From Parachlorella kessleri (lineage: Eukaryota > Chlorophyta > Trebouxiophyceae > Chlorellales > Chlorellaceae), in NCBI GenBank assembly GCA_001598975.1, contig BBXU01001256.1, positions 1-64,000 on the forward strand: a stretch of DNA of 64,000 bases, given 5' to 3'. Under the pieces are notes generated by a model. That model did not search any database. It was not told the origin of the DNA and saw only the letters and a program-made list of their open reading frames with translations. A program made the translations under genes and the position numbers. Below are positions 33,339-46,110 of the stretch, piece after piece. Position 1 is the first letter of the stretch; every line of letters begins with the position of its first letter.

Positions 33339-36300
33339 GGCAGCAGCATGAACGGCCCAAGCCTGGTGGAGGGACACCCAGCATTGACAAGAGGGCTGGT
33401 TCTGATGAGGAGGGGATGGAGTGGGAGGATGTGGCTGCCCCACCGGCCACTGGGGAGCTTGTGGCAGGCCAGCTCCCAAGCGACGACGGCCTCCCCGGGT
33501 ATGCTGCAGGGCTGCTAGCTGAGCAGGCGGTAACTATCGTACCGCCTGACGGTGCTGGAGACTCAGGGGGCGCTGTGGCACCGCAGCAGCCCAAGCAGCT
33601 GCAGCCGGAGAGCGCACCCCAAGGCTCAGCAGCTGCACTGGCAGCAGCTGCAGCCGGGGATGAGGCTGTTTGGGAGACGCTGACCGGGGTCTACAGGCTG
33701 GTGCTCAGTCAGGCATTGCCAGCAGTTCAGGAGTGGCTGCATGTCCTCACCGGGGTAAGCCACGGGATGGCCCTGGACTGTCAGATTTGCCTGGAGGGTA
33801 GAAACCCTTGTCTTGCAGCAGCTTGCGTGCTTGCCCACTTGAGCATGGCAAGGGCGCCAACCTGCAGCTTCAGGCAGCATGGCATTTGTAGGGACGGCGC
33901 CTCCTCAGCAAAATCCTGCAGTTCCGCCAGGTGTCAGCATCGAGTTTTGCCTAAAAAATCACTAGGGGGTACCAAGGGCAAGATAGTGTCACCGGCAAAC
34001 TAAGATTGCCAACTGGCCCCTTGTTCTCCCCATGCGCCCAACGCCTACAGGTGGACCTGAGTGCCCAGGACCCCACACAGCAGCAGCAGCGCGACCAGCT
34101 CTTGACCCAGGCGACCGACCTACACACGCTGCTGAACGAGGCTCGGAGCCACTATGAGGAAGTGGCTGCCCAGGTGGCGCTGTTGAACGCTGAGCAGCGG
34201 CAGGCTGCGGCCAGGGTGACATTAGACGACTTGTTTGGGAGGGACAGTGACGATGAACAGGAGGAGGAGGGGGTGGCTGCTGCTGGTGTCACAGCCCAGC
34301 TCCATGCAACCAGTGGGACTGGTGGCGAGGATGCTGCTGATAAAGAAAGGGAAGGTATTGAGGTGGGACATGGGCAGGGGCAGCAACCACAGGGGCAGCA
34401 GGCGGATAGTGGACAGCCTTCCCTGGCAGTCCAGCAGGGACAGCAGGGGCAGCAGCAGAAGGGGCTGCCACCAGAGCGGCAGCGTCAGAGGCATGGGACC
34501 TCGGCAAGGCAACCACAGGGCAGGAACTCCGCTCAACACTTGGCGCAGCGGCAGCAGCAAGCTGGGGAGCTTCACAACCCTTATGACAGCTTCTTGGACC
34601 CAGCGGCACCTAGGAAGCCGCCAGCTGCAGCCGCCTCTACCCGACCAGCAGGAAGCAGCCCAAGCCAGGACGATGTCCGAGCCTCCAGGGCTGCTGCTGC
34701 CGCTGCGGGACTATCAGGCAGGCAGCCGCGGCAGCCGCAGCAGGGTGGGGCCGCCATTGGCAGCAGCCTGCCTGAGAGTGTGAAGAAGGCTCTGGCGGAG
34801 CAGGTGGGTGCCAAGTGCGTCACAGCACATAGTGCGGGACCGGGGAAGAGGCCCAGCTTGCGGCTCCCATACCGGCCAGCACCGGGGCACCGAATTGTCC
34901 ATGCAGTCTGTGGCTTGCTGTTTGACGCGTTGCTGCCATTCAGCGGCGGCGGCGTGCTATATTTCTGCTGGTAGCCCCTCTTTGGGCCGAGCTTCGCTCT
35001 ATGTGTGGCTGTTTCCCCTCACAGGCACCCGTGCTACCCGGAGGCTTGTACACCCACTACTGGGACACCAACAGCGCCCCTGTATATGTGAGCGGGCATG
35101 GTTTGGAAGTTTCAAACCACTGGGGACCGGTGGATGTCCATGCAGGTATGTAAGTAGGGTGTAGTTGAGGAAGTTGGGTGGTGGGTTGCAGATTGCAGGT
35201 GGCTGGTGCCTTGGATAAAATGCTGTTGTCGCTGCGTGCAGGTCTTTGATCTGTTGTGTATCCAATTGTCATGGGCAGCGCACTGGGCACTGCGCATTTC
35301 CTAGTGATTTGACAAGGGGCGACGCGTAGGTTTGAGGTTCCTGGGGTTTACTGCTGCTAGATGCCGTAAAGAGCACCATGTGCAGACAGAGGGTGGGTGT
35401 CCAGACTGGGTGAACAGTCAGCGGGCCGATAACTCCCAGGTACATGCAAAGCTTTCATCAAAAAACATGTCTCTCCTGCACCAGGGAGACACAGCCTGCT
35501 TTGTGTGGTCGGAACCATGCAGTGCCACGCGCCCCACTTGTTCACGCATGCCCGCCTGCTGGCCTGCAGAGCTTCCGCCCGAGCGAGTAGAGGAGCTGTT
35601 CATGCACTCCTACACAGTGCCTGCCCGGCATCAGCAGCAACCACAGCAGGATGGGCAACACCAGCAAGACCAGCAGCAGCCGGCATCAGAGGGTGAGCAG
35701 CAGCAAGATCGGCCATCAGCGCAGCCTGGCCGCCATCTTGAACCGCCATCAGGAACCCTGCACGCCCTAGAACACGACCAGCCGAATCGCAGAGGGCCAG
35801 TGGGGGGGTCCGGCGGCAGCACCAGTCAGATTGTGGCTCGGCAACCTCCCGACACCCTGGGGTTGGCAGAGCTGGGAGGTGGGGAGGAGGACCGGGCCAT
35901 CAAGCGAGCCAGGAGGGCTGTGGAGAGAGCCTACAATGACGCGCTGATAGGTGGGTGAATTGGCTGTGGTGTTGGGAGGTTGAGATGGTGGGTTGAACAC
36001 CTAGTGGCAGGCCTGTGTTGGTAAGGGGTTGATAACATGAGTCGCTGGTAGAGGGGCGGCTTGCCAACCCCTTGCTACCCCAGGTCTACGAGGAGCATCT
36101 GAAGCAGCTAGACCTGAGCGGGGCCAGACGGCAGCAGCAGGACAAAATGAACGCTGGGGGCGGCTCGCGGGTTGCCTTCAATTGGCTAAGTGCTTGTGCT
36201 ATGAAGGACACATGGAGAAGCTTGGTGGGATAGACCTTTGGTTGTGTTTTCTGTTGGTTTCCCCGTCCGGACGGGGTGGTGCATGCCATTAAGAATTGGT

Positions 36301-37299
36301 ACTTGGATCTTGTGGTTTGTGGGCATAGTACATCCTGGCTTTTTGTTGGCCCCATTTGGGGGACTCACGGCAGCATGGTCAGGTGGCGGTACGCTGTTAG
36401 ACTAGACTAGACTAGAGGTAGCATGGCAAGAAGGCCTCATGCCATCTGCCAGGCACGGGAGCCCAGCGTGCATTGCTGCTGGAGAGCCAGGTAGGCAACC
36501 TTAATGAGTGTCTATTGCCATGCAGCACATGGTTGAACCGGCAGGTCTACAACGAGCCGAGTATGCAGTAAGGGTGGCAGGTAGTGCGGATGAGAGAGGA
36601 GGTCTGGGTATACTGGACTGACACTCAAGTATTGATCTTGAAGCAATGAATCGTTTCTGCAGGCGGTCGTGACGAGCAGCGAGCGCTGGAGCTGCACCAA
36701 ACCGAGCTGGCCAAGCTGCTGGCATCCCGGCAGCGCGGCACAGAACAGCAGCAGGACGGGACAGCATCTCCTGTGAAAAAAACCAAAAAACCCAAGCTCA
36801 CAGTCAGGTGGGGCTGGCACTAACAGACAGCTACTCTCAGCTATTCGTGTTGGACTGTAGGCCGATGATCCTTCAGTGACTTCTGATGTTGACACTTCTT
36901 GTCGTTGCTAAGGTCGGGCTAGGGTAGGTGTGGCATCTGAATGGTTGCCGATTGACCTCAGGGTATGGTGACCCTAGCGCCGTGGTGAAGCTGCACTGAG
37001 AGAGCGGTTGGCCACGTGCCTCTGCTGCCTCAACCGGCAGGCTGGGGTGCCGTGGTTCCCCGCTGCATTGGTCCCAGCAAAGCCGAGAAGCACAAAACGG
37101 TTCAGAGCTGCCTGTGTGGCAGCCGCTGCCTATGGCAGCTTCCAGGCCGTGGCACGCAAGGCGGGTGTGTGGTGCACGCAGGGAGCGCCTGGCCAAGAAG
37201 CTGCTGAGGAAGGGCGCTGACGCTGCGCTGCGGGATATGGCGGCTGTGGACGATGAGAAGCAGCGTGACAAGTTTGGCAGCCGCTGGGAGAACAAGTGA
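31833..37299 (+). CDS. UVSSA: UVSSA-like protein (UV-stimulated scaffold protein A)
   Basis: Ten exons (31833-32015, 32145-32366, 32569-32670, 32868-32963, 33275-33754, 34051-34803, 35025-35145, 35570-35950, 36663-36807, 37041-37299) join to 913 aa. The N-terminal VHS-like helical domain is clear: SSIKTLCRASDRYVESAF, VRLLALEVCDELFGRSKHFR, HFLELVVG, then KALEVLERWQGQFGAKYKQ and ALGYDYLKNTL. The conserved C-terminal block (PVLPGGLYTHYWDTNSAPVY) and the basic end (RERLAKKLL, KQRDKFGSRWENK) also match the family. UVSSA joins stalled RNA polymerase II and recruits USP7 and TFIIH in transcription-coupled repair. The middle is poly-Q and acidic. The family's C-terminal Cys/His zinc finger was not found in any frame. 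The first intron appears to use a GC donor (CAG|GCGCGT). Confidence 0.85.
36084..36224 (+). other. UVSSA: Possible cassette exon of UVSSA
   Basis: A 141-nt open segment between CCCCAG and a GTGGGA donor, phase 1 at both ends. It can be skipped or included without changing frame. Inclusion adds 47 residues with Cys-x5-Cys-x-Cys-x3-His. Skipping gives a smooth coiled-coil junction, which I took as the main form. Confidence 0.35.
36397..36417. repeat. (TAGAC)n microsatellite
   Basis: Four TAGAC-type units in a UVSSA intron. Confidence 0.7.
36571..36622 (+). repeat. Dispersed ~50-bp repeat, copy F (UVSSA intron)
   Basis: On + it reads AGGGTGGCAGGTAGTGCGG, then AGAGAGGAGGTCTGGGTATA, then CTGGACTGAC. 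It is the reverse complement of copy A over almost the whole core. Confidence 0.7.
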
Positions 37300-37942
37300 G
37301 GCTGGCCTTGCCAGCAAAGCGTGGGGAAAGGCGGTGACGTCTCCAGTCGCACTTTCACACAGTGAGCGGGGTGTCGCATCGTAGAAGGAGTTGGTGAGGA
37401 GATTTGTGTGTGCAACAGGTTTTCCCAATGACTGCAGCTGCTCCCTTATGGAAGGTTCGAGGCACACCTCCCTGTCAGACTGTTGAGACATCAGACCTAG
37501 GAAAAGTAAGATGGTAGGCTGTTCTGCTGTATACATTGACCTCTCTAGGGAGAATGGGGTGTACCCCAGCATGCCAACCTTGCTAACACCCCTCATTATG
37601 CAGGGCTGGCCCCCATGTGGGTCCTATCACTGCCACTGCCACCTCTTAGCCAATGCTGTATACCATACGCTCGAATGAAAGTTCACCACAACAGCACAGA
37701 TGGCACATGCACCCTTACCACCCAAAGCCACCAGCGTCTAGGCACCACAGCCCTGGCAACAAGATGCAGTACGTGCAGTCGTCCACAATGAGACCCAACA
37801 CATATATCAAATGGGGGTAACTCGCCACAAGGTCGGTATCATGCACCTCACACGGCCCGACGACACCTCATCACCCATGCCCTGCCTGCTGCCAAGTGTC
37901 TGCGAATAAAGCAGTAAGCTGCTGCAGTCCCAGCATGGGCTA
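37300..37942. other. Convergent 3' region of UVSSA and the RUS gene
   Basis: Tail-to-tail 3' UTRs. No gene or strong signal is seen. Confidence 0.5.
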
Positions 37943-38190
37943 TCAGTGCGCCAGCCTAAGCCTCGTCTCGCTGGCGTTAAGCATGGTCAGGGGTATCCGC
38001 CACCCCTGCGCCTCTGCCTGCCTCTCAAACTGGCGGTACAGGTGCGGTCCCTCCTTGGCCACATACCGTACCGCCTCTTCGTGCCAGTCAGCAGCACTGC
38101 TGTCCATGGCTGCAGCTGCCCTGTCCAGGGCTGCCAGGGGTCGTGCACTTGGGCCGCGCCCTCGCTGTCCCGGCCCACCAGCTGAGCTCG

Positions 38191-38221
<31 letters not shown>

Positions 38222-41200
38222 AGTACTGCTGACACCCGTGTGGCTGCCACTATTCCTGCTCGGGCTACCGGCGGCACCATGGCTGCTGCTGCTGCTGCTG
38301 TTGCTGCTACCAGCACCTGTACTGGCGGGAGCGGCGGCCCCAGACTGCTGCTGGTGTTGCCGCTGTCGCTGCGCCGGCTTCCCTGGCTGCTGCGAGTTTG
38401 CCATGAACAGCAGCAGCTGCGCATCAAAAGTAGCGCGTAGCATCTGCTGCGAGTTAGCTCCCTCCAGAAGCAGCACATATGCCTTACGGGTGTCCGGCCT
38501 GCACATGCATACATATCGCAGGCTGGAAATGATCCACAAGTACAATGGCTCCGGCTAGACACAGAGCACACTGCATGCCGCCTTGTCAATACAATTCGCC
38601 CCTCCCTCCTCGCTATTTGCATTGCCTGCCACCTTTACCGAAAGAGATGCTCCTCCTGAAAGCAGCACGCCCTGGAATCCCAACAGGCTGCCATGGTTGC
38701 TGCTGGGGCACATGCAAGCACACAAGGCTTAAGCCAAGGCACAAGCTCGACCAACTTCCTTGCGAGGCTACTGCGTTGCCACGGCCGCGCACGGACCTCG
38801 CCTTTCCTGGGGCATGTGAAAACTGGGCTACTCCCGAGCGTGCCATGCATACCATCACCCCAGCACCAGGCACCCACACAGCACCACACCTCCCGCCCAG
38901 CCACCTGTACGTGATGGCGTACTGGCGCCCCGGGAAGGCTTTGAGTGCCGCCTCCAGAGCTGCGGGGTCCTGGCAGGCCTCCACCACGCTGGCACCCAGC
39001 ACAATGCGGCTGCCGACAGGGTCTGACCAGGGCAGCAGGGGCTCTCGGGCGTTGGCCTCGGCTGTGCCTGGGACCGCACCTGGGAGCAAAAAGCGCCAGC
39101 AGCTGCTATGCAGGGGGGGATATGCCTTCTGGAAAAAGATGTCGTTGCTGAAGAGAATACGGCAAGGCACAACAAACGAGAGCAAACGGAAATGTGCGGC
39201 GGGGTAGCAGCAGGCACTGGGACCAGAGGCCACCACTTGCTATAGCACACCCAACAGGGACTTGGTGCTGAGTGTCCAGCACTTATACTGGCCTTGATCC
39301 GCAGCTCACTGCGCAACCCTGCAAATGTACACCACCATCTAAAAGCTGGGCCGTGACACTGGTAGGGCCCCTACCCGTGTTGAGGAAGCTGCCGCATGCG
39401 TAGGAGAGCCGCGCGCGGTTGAGGTAAGGGAGGACAACGGAGTCCACCTCCTTGCGTGAGGAAATCAGGTAGCCCACTGCACATGGCCAGGGCAGAGGTG
39501 TGCGGACAGTTGCTGTCAGGCCACCATCATGCTTGCATAAGAGCACCTCAGCATCGACCAGAGCACGGGCCCAGGGCACATGAGAGCAGACTATTGCTGT
39601 CAGAGTATCGCACTACGCTTGCACGACATGCACCTTGGTGACACGCAGCATATGGCACACACAAGGGACTGACCGGCTTCTGGAGTCTCTCAAGGTGTAT
39701 CTACCACACCTCCCTACACATGAGCCTTTGAAACTGACGTATGAATATCACTCGTACTTGCACAAAACTTCATGTGCGCAGGAGAACCTGAGGCGTAACT
39801 CAAACACGGCCAGGCCTGAAAGCCACACGCAGGTGCCCACATGCTGCACTCCATGGATAGCCCCATACCTGAGAGCAGCGCAAACATGGGCACCACAGGC
39901 AAGTTGGTCCGAGCCAGCGCGATGCCAAACGCCGTGCCCAACACATCCGCTAGGTTGGCCACACTCTCGCCTGCAGGCAGCACGCAGCAATTTCTAACTA
40001 TATACGACATCACCCATTCACCCGATGACTTGGGAGCAGTAAGATACATACTTCTGCCGAGTACCCTCTAACAGAGACGCCTGAAGGGCTGGTGCTGTTG
40101 GCCCCACCTTGGCCTCCACCTTCCCAGCTGGACCCTGTCCTGCTGTGGTCGCATTGACTGCCTCCCACACACTGGGGCCTTGCAGTACCTCCGCCATGCC
40201 CCTCACAGGCCAGTGATGCCAAATCCGTGCCAAGCATGCTGCTGCCCTGCCTGCCGCATGCCAGCTTGGCACTTCCCTGCCCTCAGCCGTGGCCAAGGCC
40301 ACCCCCGAACCCACCCTTGGCAGTGATGTCGGCCATGTTGTTCTGCCGTGCAAACGTCCGATAGATGGGCGCCCTCGTGGCCGAGGCCGCTACGGCCGCC
40401 AGGTTCTTGGCCAGGTTGGCGGTGCAGGCGAGCGCCAGGAATGCCTGAGGCATGAGCACCGTGGACAGCTCCAGCGCGGCACCTGCCTCCATGAGCACGT
40501 CGCCAGCTAAGCGGAACTGCTTGAGCTCGCAGTCTAGCTGCCGGCCCCTGCAGGTGCCCACAGAAGCACGGTCTGCCAAGCAGGGTTGAGGCTGGAATGC
40601 ACCTCACGGGCTGGGGGGTGGCCAGCGCAGGCCTTTTTTGCTGGTCAGCAGGGTCAGTTAGTGGGGCACGGGCCAGTGGGTGAACAAAATCTACATAACA
40701 GGGATGATGGGAGTGTGTACGGGTTATACTGCACCCCGGGACCGCATTAAATGCATTGCAGGCACCTTGGAAGCGGACGAGGGGTACAACCCAAGCCTAG
40801 GTGGTCACAACGCAACCCTACTGGAGGGGGTAATATACGAACCCCTGCCCGTTGGCTGCAACCAGAAACTAATACACCACCGCAAGCCAGGACCTCAGCC
40901 TGACGTGTAAACATGCACCCGCTAAGACACCTACCAGCGTGCAAAGAGGAAGCGGCCCAGCCGCCCAGCACCGTCCTTCAACACCCAGTTGATGGCGGCC
41001 GCCGCCTCGCCCCTGCCACCACGTGACATCCCCAAAGCCTTCAGCAGCGCCTGAGTAGTATAGACGGAGATGGCACCTGCATGGGGCACCCAAGGGCCTT
41101 CATTTGTCTTGGGGTGGAAGACAGGGTGCCAAGATAACACCTCAACACACGAGGCTAGCAGCAGCAAGCCACAGAATCTGCCGACGAGATCTAGGCAGAA

Positions 41201-42568
41201 CCTGTCAAAGGGACTTTCAGTACTGGTGCACCCGATGTCCTCCATGCAGCACTGGCATCATAGCAGCTGCGGCCCGCGCCGCACCTCCAAAAAAGTACTG
41301 CACGCCCCGCCAGCACATGTAGCTGCCGTACTGTGGCGCCACCGAGTCTGGGTAGCCCTGGGGCAGTAGGTAATCCTGGAACACATCCCGTACCCTGTGT
41401 CGATGAGTCACCTGTGCCCAGCACACCACCACCACAGAGTCAGCAAGCACCACGTTGCATCCACTCCTGCCCGGTCAATCTATCCTGGTCTCTCACCTAT
41501 TCGCCTCTTCCAGTAAACAGATACAGTGCAGCATTCCAGTAAACAGATACAGTGCAGCAGAATCCAAGGCCTGGGCAGTCAGGGGCAGTTGTCCCGCCAA
41601 AGCGAGAACAAGAAGCTGCGGCTCGTTTGTAAACTGTAGACAGGTGGCAGGGGCGATATGCCACCCTCGCAGCACCCTTGCAACTTGTGAAGCGGGAAAC
41701 CTGGCAGTTCTATAAGGTGCCAGTGCCCCGGAATCCTGTCCGTCACGGGTACCCGCCGTACCTGGTCGTCCGTCACATCGAAGCCGCCGCTGCCATTCTC
41801 TCCTCCTGCCTTGCGGCGGTACACCCGCCGCTTGCCCTTGGTGAACTCCAAACACACCACCCCGCCATCGCCTGAGCAGGAACGCAGTGCCAGGCGTGGC
41901 TTGTATGTGCTCAAGAGCTTCACTGTCGGAAGTATGACTCAAAGTAAGCAGTAAGCTCGGGAAGCACATGTCTTCTTTTCCACAACAATAGTTCCAATGG
42001 CCCCAGGAAAGGGCAGTTGGCAATGCCAACAGAAAGCAGGGTAGATGATGTATCCCAGCCTTGACAGACTGCCACCCTCACACCTGCGGGCAGCTCCGGC
42101 TGCTTCTGCGGCTGCTGGTTGAAGAAAGCCCCAACTTTGGCAGCAAGGGTTGCCGCGGAGACTAGCGCCTCTTTGCGAACTGGGAGTGTCTGCACGGGAG
42201 GCACGCCAGCATTGCCGGCTTGTTCAGGCCCTGTGGCATCCCATATCTTGCAGGGAAGCTGTGCAGACAGTTTTGGACACTCAGCAAGCAGGTGCACTAG
42301 ACAGTGTGGGATTCATGCTCTCCTCTACCCACCTGCACACCCCCAGAGATGTGTGCAAGCGCCAACCGGTGCAGAGAGCTGTCCAAGTGACGATGAAGTT
42401 GTTCCTGGCTGCGATGAAACTCCTGGAAAGCGCCCTGCACGGCTTGCCGAACTGCACCAGCACAGGCTCGAGGTTATTTGACTTGATGCGACACCCCACG
42501 ACCCAAGTATGTCAGAGAGACTTACACTGCTGCAGTGGTTGTGTGGGCTCGTTTCTGTCGCAGTTCAT
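37943..42568 (-). CDS. RUS family protein (ROOT UVB SENSITIVE, DUF647)
   Basis: Ten exons (42568-42526, 42296-42084, 41922-41762, 41411-41285, 41076-40935, 40547-40315, 39970-39869, 39476-39375, 39079-38905, 38498-37943) join in phase to 617 aa. DUF647 hallmarks in order: DVFQDYLLPQGYPDSVAPQY, then a membrane-like stretch ending INWVLKDGAGRLGRFLFARW, DVLMEAGAALELSTVLMPQ, CTANLAKNLAAVAASATRAP, FARQNNMADITAKGESVANL, and VGYLISSRKEVDSVVLPYLN. Plant RUS1/RUS2 act in UV-B and auxin-related seedling growth; the biochemical role is unclear. The N-terminus may be an organelle leader, but exon 1 is only 14 codons and is the least certain part. The C-terminal part has an insertion of Ser/Asn/Gln repeats between two conserved segments (AYVLLLEGANSQQML and RYVAKEGPHLYRQFE). 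Introns contain repeat copy D and a 26-bp duplication. Confidence 0.88.
38585..38638 (-). repeat. Dispersed ~50-bp repeat, copy D (RUS intron)
   Basis: The + strand core has GTCAATACAATTCGCCCC, then CCTCCTCGCTATTTGC, then ATTGCCTGCCACC. Confidence 0.6.
41508..41559. repeat. 26-bp exact tandem duplication in a RUS intron
   Basis: The unit begins TTCCAGTAAACAGATACAGT and ends GCAGCA. Two adjacent identical copies are present. Confidence 0.85.
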
Positions 42569-43201
42569 GCTGCCCAGCAGGGAACGAACCACCTAGGCTC
42601 CAAGTCTAAGCATGCATCCATGCCTCGGGTGGTGGGGGAATAGTGAACTGTTTTGCACTTTATTGGCGCAGCTTAGTATCCAGATTGGCCAGAATCATCC
42701 AGTCGTCCAGTCGTCCCGTGAAAGCAGCTAGTAATGGTGACTCACCCAAGGAGAATGGAGAATCCCTGTCCAAGCATGCACACGTGCACACCAAACAAAT
42801 AAAAAGTTACACACCGCAAATAAGACGCGCGTGGCTTGACCCTATGCTCTACCCCTGCCTGTGGCTTACCTAATAAACGCTGCAGAGGTTATTACAACGT
42901 TGCTATGTATACAGCTCCTGGACGTCCTCTGGAGCCTTAAACTGCTAGGTGAGACCCTGCCGCAGTCTGCATCTGTACATGTCATGGGCTTGGAGCAGTA
43001 GATTCCGTGCGTGCGGCAGCTGCTTAACATTGCCTGGAGAGTTTCCCTGTTCGCGCATCTCCTCGCTTTCCAATGCCTGGCTTCCGAGCAGCTGACCAGG
43101 GTGGCTGCAGTGTCAGTGGCAGCTGTGCTATGTAGCGAAGCCTGTTCCAGACCCAACTCTTTAAAAGTTAGCTGCAGGGACTGAGAGGCTCCGAGGAGTC
43201 C
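42569..43201. promoter_or_regulatory. Divergent promoter region, RUS (-) and ankyrin gene (+)
   Basis: 633 bp between start codons pointing apart. No clear element is seen; functional assignment is from arrangement. Confidence 0.35.
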
Positions 43202-44743
43202 ATGCGCTTCTCCTGCTTCTGTCTTGGGGGCCCTCCCAAGGGAGAGGACGGAGAGGTGTACAAGCGCGGCAAGGACAGCAAAGGCAACAGCAGCAGCAAG
43301 GGAAGCGGCAAAGGCAACAGCGCCTCCCCTCTCATAGCGGAGTTTCCTTCGCTTTACCAGGCGGCCTACCATGGCAGTGCAGAGGCAGTCCAGGCGCACT
43401 TGGATGCGGGGGCTTCACCACAGGCGCATGTGAATGAGCTCAATTACACGCCGTGAGTGTTGGGCTGGGGCTGGAAGCTGGGAGATATGTGGCTGCTGAT
43501 GAGGCCTTGTTTGCGTGGGTCTGGGGTGCTCGGTGTGCCATGTTGCCCATAGCAGGCTGCATGGGTTGCTCAGGTGCTCATTGTTGGTGCAGCAGCATCC
43601 TGGAAGAAAAATATGAGCAGCCTGCGCATGATCTTGTCCACTGGTGCAGCCACAGTCTGCAGGCAAATATCAGAGGTTGTATCGTCTAATGCCCTCCTAT
43701 CACTGCAGGCTGCATACTGCTGCACAGCAAGGCCACCTGGGGGCTGTGGAGACTCTGCTGGCAGCTGGCGCGGATGTGAACAGTGCAGCAGTGGGCGGCG
43801 AGACTCCATTGCACCTAGCAGCACACTCGGGGCATGTGAAAATTGTGAACGAGTTGATCAGAGCGGGAGCGACTGTAGGGGCGGCCGACCAGGACGGCTG
43901 CACAGCGCTGCACTGGGCTGCCGGGGCTGGCAGAGCCGACGCGATGAGGGCACTGGTAGCTGCAGGTGTGACGCAAGAAGCCTCGTCGCAAAGGTCTTTA
44001 GGATGGTCTCTTTGGACCATGGTGTGCTGCTGCGCAGCCCCGCTCATCTACTGACAGTAGCACCTGGCGCCAAGGATGCACATGCCGGATGCTGGTGTTG
44101 TTATACAGGCATTAGCACGCAACGAAAAGCCGCTCTTGTGTCGTCCTGTACAGGCGCGAACCCCGAGGAACCTGCCGCGGATGGCTCCGTGCCCCTGCAC
44201 TTGGCAGCCGCCAGCGGCAGGGACGAGGCTGTGTGGGCGCTCCTAGCAGCAGGTGCTGAGCTGGATGCGGCAGACCTCGACGGCACAACAGTGCTGAAGG
44301 TGGCGGCCAGGCGTGGTTCGCTCAAGGCAGTGCAGGTGCTGCTGGGGCAGGAAGGCATCCCTGTTGGAGATGCCGAGGAAGGGCCTCGGGTAGCAGCCAG
44401 CCGCAGGCTGAGCCAGCGGCACAGGGAGCTGGCGGAGCGCAGGCAGCAGGAGGGTGCAAGTGTAGGCGGCGGCAGCAGCTTTGGCAGCGCAGGCAGCGCC
44501 CTGCGGCAGCAGTCCTCGGCTCGGCGGGCAGCCGCCGGGGGCCGGCTCCCATCGCGACGGGGCGAGCTGGGTGCTGCTGGGGAGTCGTCAAAGATGGTTA
44601 ACGCTGACGGGGTTGGCAGTCTTGGGGGATCCTCCAGCAAGTTCCTGGATGCTGCCCCGGTGTATGTGGCATCATATGATGACCCCATAGATGAGGGCAC
44701 TGAACACGAGTTGGCTGGCAATGGGAGGCCAGCAGCAGCGTGA
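43202..44743 (+). CDS. Ankyrin-repeat protein
   Basis: Three exons (43202-43452, 43709-43965, 44154-44743) join to 365 aa. About five ankyrin repeats cover roughly residues 40-215, with classic cores: PLHTAAQQGHLGAVETLLAAG, TPLHLAAHSGHVKIVNELI, ALHWAAGAGRADAMRALV, PLHLAAASGRDEAVWALLAAG and VLKVAARRGSLKAVQVLL. The N-terminus, MRFSCFCLGG, has two cysteines near the start that could be lipidated; this is inference. It is followed by a Ser/Gly/Lys-rich linker. After the repeats comes an Arg/Glu helix (RRLSQRHRELAERRQQ) and a long Gly/Ser/Ala-rich tail without a domain. The role is probably protein binding; no partner can be named. Confidence 0.88.
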
Positions 44744-46110
44744 CGTGGCACCCAAGCCCAGTAGAGTTTGACTTGACATTGATGGTGCTATTTACCAAGT
44801 TGAACGTTCCTGTGACTCTGTCAGGACTCATATGTGACTTGTGTTTTGGCCTGGATGAGAACCCATGTTACATCCAGGCTACAACGTTGAGACTTTCCCT
44901 TTGCTACCCTTTCTAGGTTTTCAAGCTGTCACACTGCAGCAGGATGTGCTTGGAGTATGATGCCTTTGTCAGCAGACTGCGTGCCAAGAGCTGCATGGTC
45001 AAAACATGGTTTGCTGCAAGATGTCTAGGCATGCCAGGTGGCATCCGCTTGCAATATGCGTGCTCCTTGCGTGGTTGCTTTGGCATGCCACGTGTGTAAC
45101 GTGTCCTCTACTGCCCTTCGCTGGCGTACAGTCGGTGTGGCAAGTGCGTGACAGCCATGCTTATACAGGGAGGGCGCGGGGATCAATCGACTTTCTACAT
45201 TTATCTTGTCAGTGGTAGTCTGTGGCATGAAGAGCGTGCGACACCTGGAAGGAGTATGGTTGCATTGATCGTGCCGCAGCCATTCTCGCTTTTCACGGTA
45301 GGCGGGGCCGCAATATTTTCTCAGGCAATTTGGAAGCTAACACGTCAGCACTCACGACACCTTGCCATAACCAGAATTTACATGAAGAGGAAACATGCCA
45401 GGGGAGGGTTGCGTAATGATTAGACACTGTTGTGGCCATCTGCTTGTTGTGGCCAGCAGCTGTTGGTGAGCCTAGGCCTTATGAGGGGCATTATGAGGCA
45501 AGCATGGTTGCAGTGGATGCATGAGAGCCCCTATCTGAAGCTTTCTTTATGTTATGAAACTTACTGAACCTTGTCAACTGTGCAGGGTAGCCAGTGCCTC
45601 CGGTGGGATGCCTCCGGCTGCCAGCTCAAGCACATGGGATGTGCTTGTGGGAACTTGGACCGGCCTTGATAAAATTCACCATTGGGGCAGGTTACTCGGT
45701 CTCCCGTACTAATCAGTCTGTCAGTGGCAGCGATGTTCTGTCCTGCCGAGTTCTACCCAAAGTTCCCATCCAATCGTTCCAGAAATGACTGTTTAGTCAT
45801 CCTGTAGTCATAATTTAGCCAGTCGGGCCGACTGCACACAGTGCTACCCATGTTTATTGCGTCTGCGGTAAACAAGGTCAATACCGGCATCTTCACATAT
45901 TATAGCTGCCGATCAAACGCGCAACTGATCACGCTTCTTCTCTGCGCTTTGGTAGTTCTTGGTAGGTGTTTTCACGTATTCTCCCAACGCCAGCTTCACA
46001 CACATACAGCTACAGTATCTCGCTGGCGGTTGGTCTCCAGCCCGCGGTTGTAGCTGAAAGAGCTGAGAGCAGGCAGTGGGCGGGGACGCTACAGCTGTCC
46101 TGAAAGCAAC
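44744..46110. other. Intergenic, 1.4 kb
   Basis: 3' flank of the ankyrin gene (a TGTAAC at 45095-45100) and 5' flank of the next gene. Short open frames look random and no RNA gene was recognised. Confidence 0.45.

Noticed and set aside
36084..36240. Reading of 36084 onward in phase 0 as the next UVSSA exon (VYEEHLKQLDLSG)
   Set aside because: The preceding exon ends in phase 1, so this attractive peptide cannot be joined without a frame break.
43574..44743. 389-codon continuous plus-strand frame across the ankyrin gene
   Set aside because: It reads through the first two introns out of frame with the ankyrin exons; only 44154-44743 is in the real frame.
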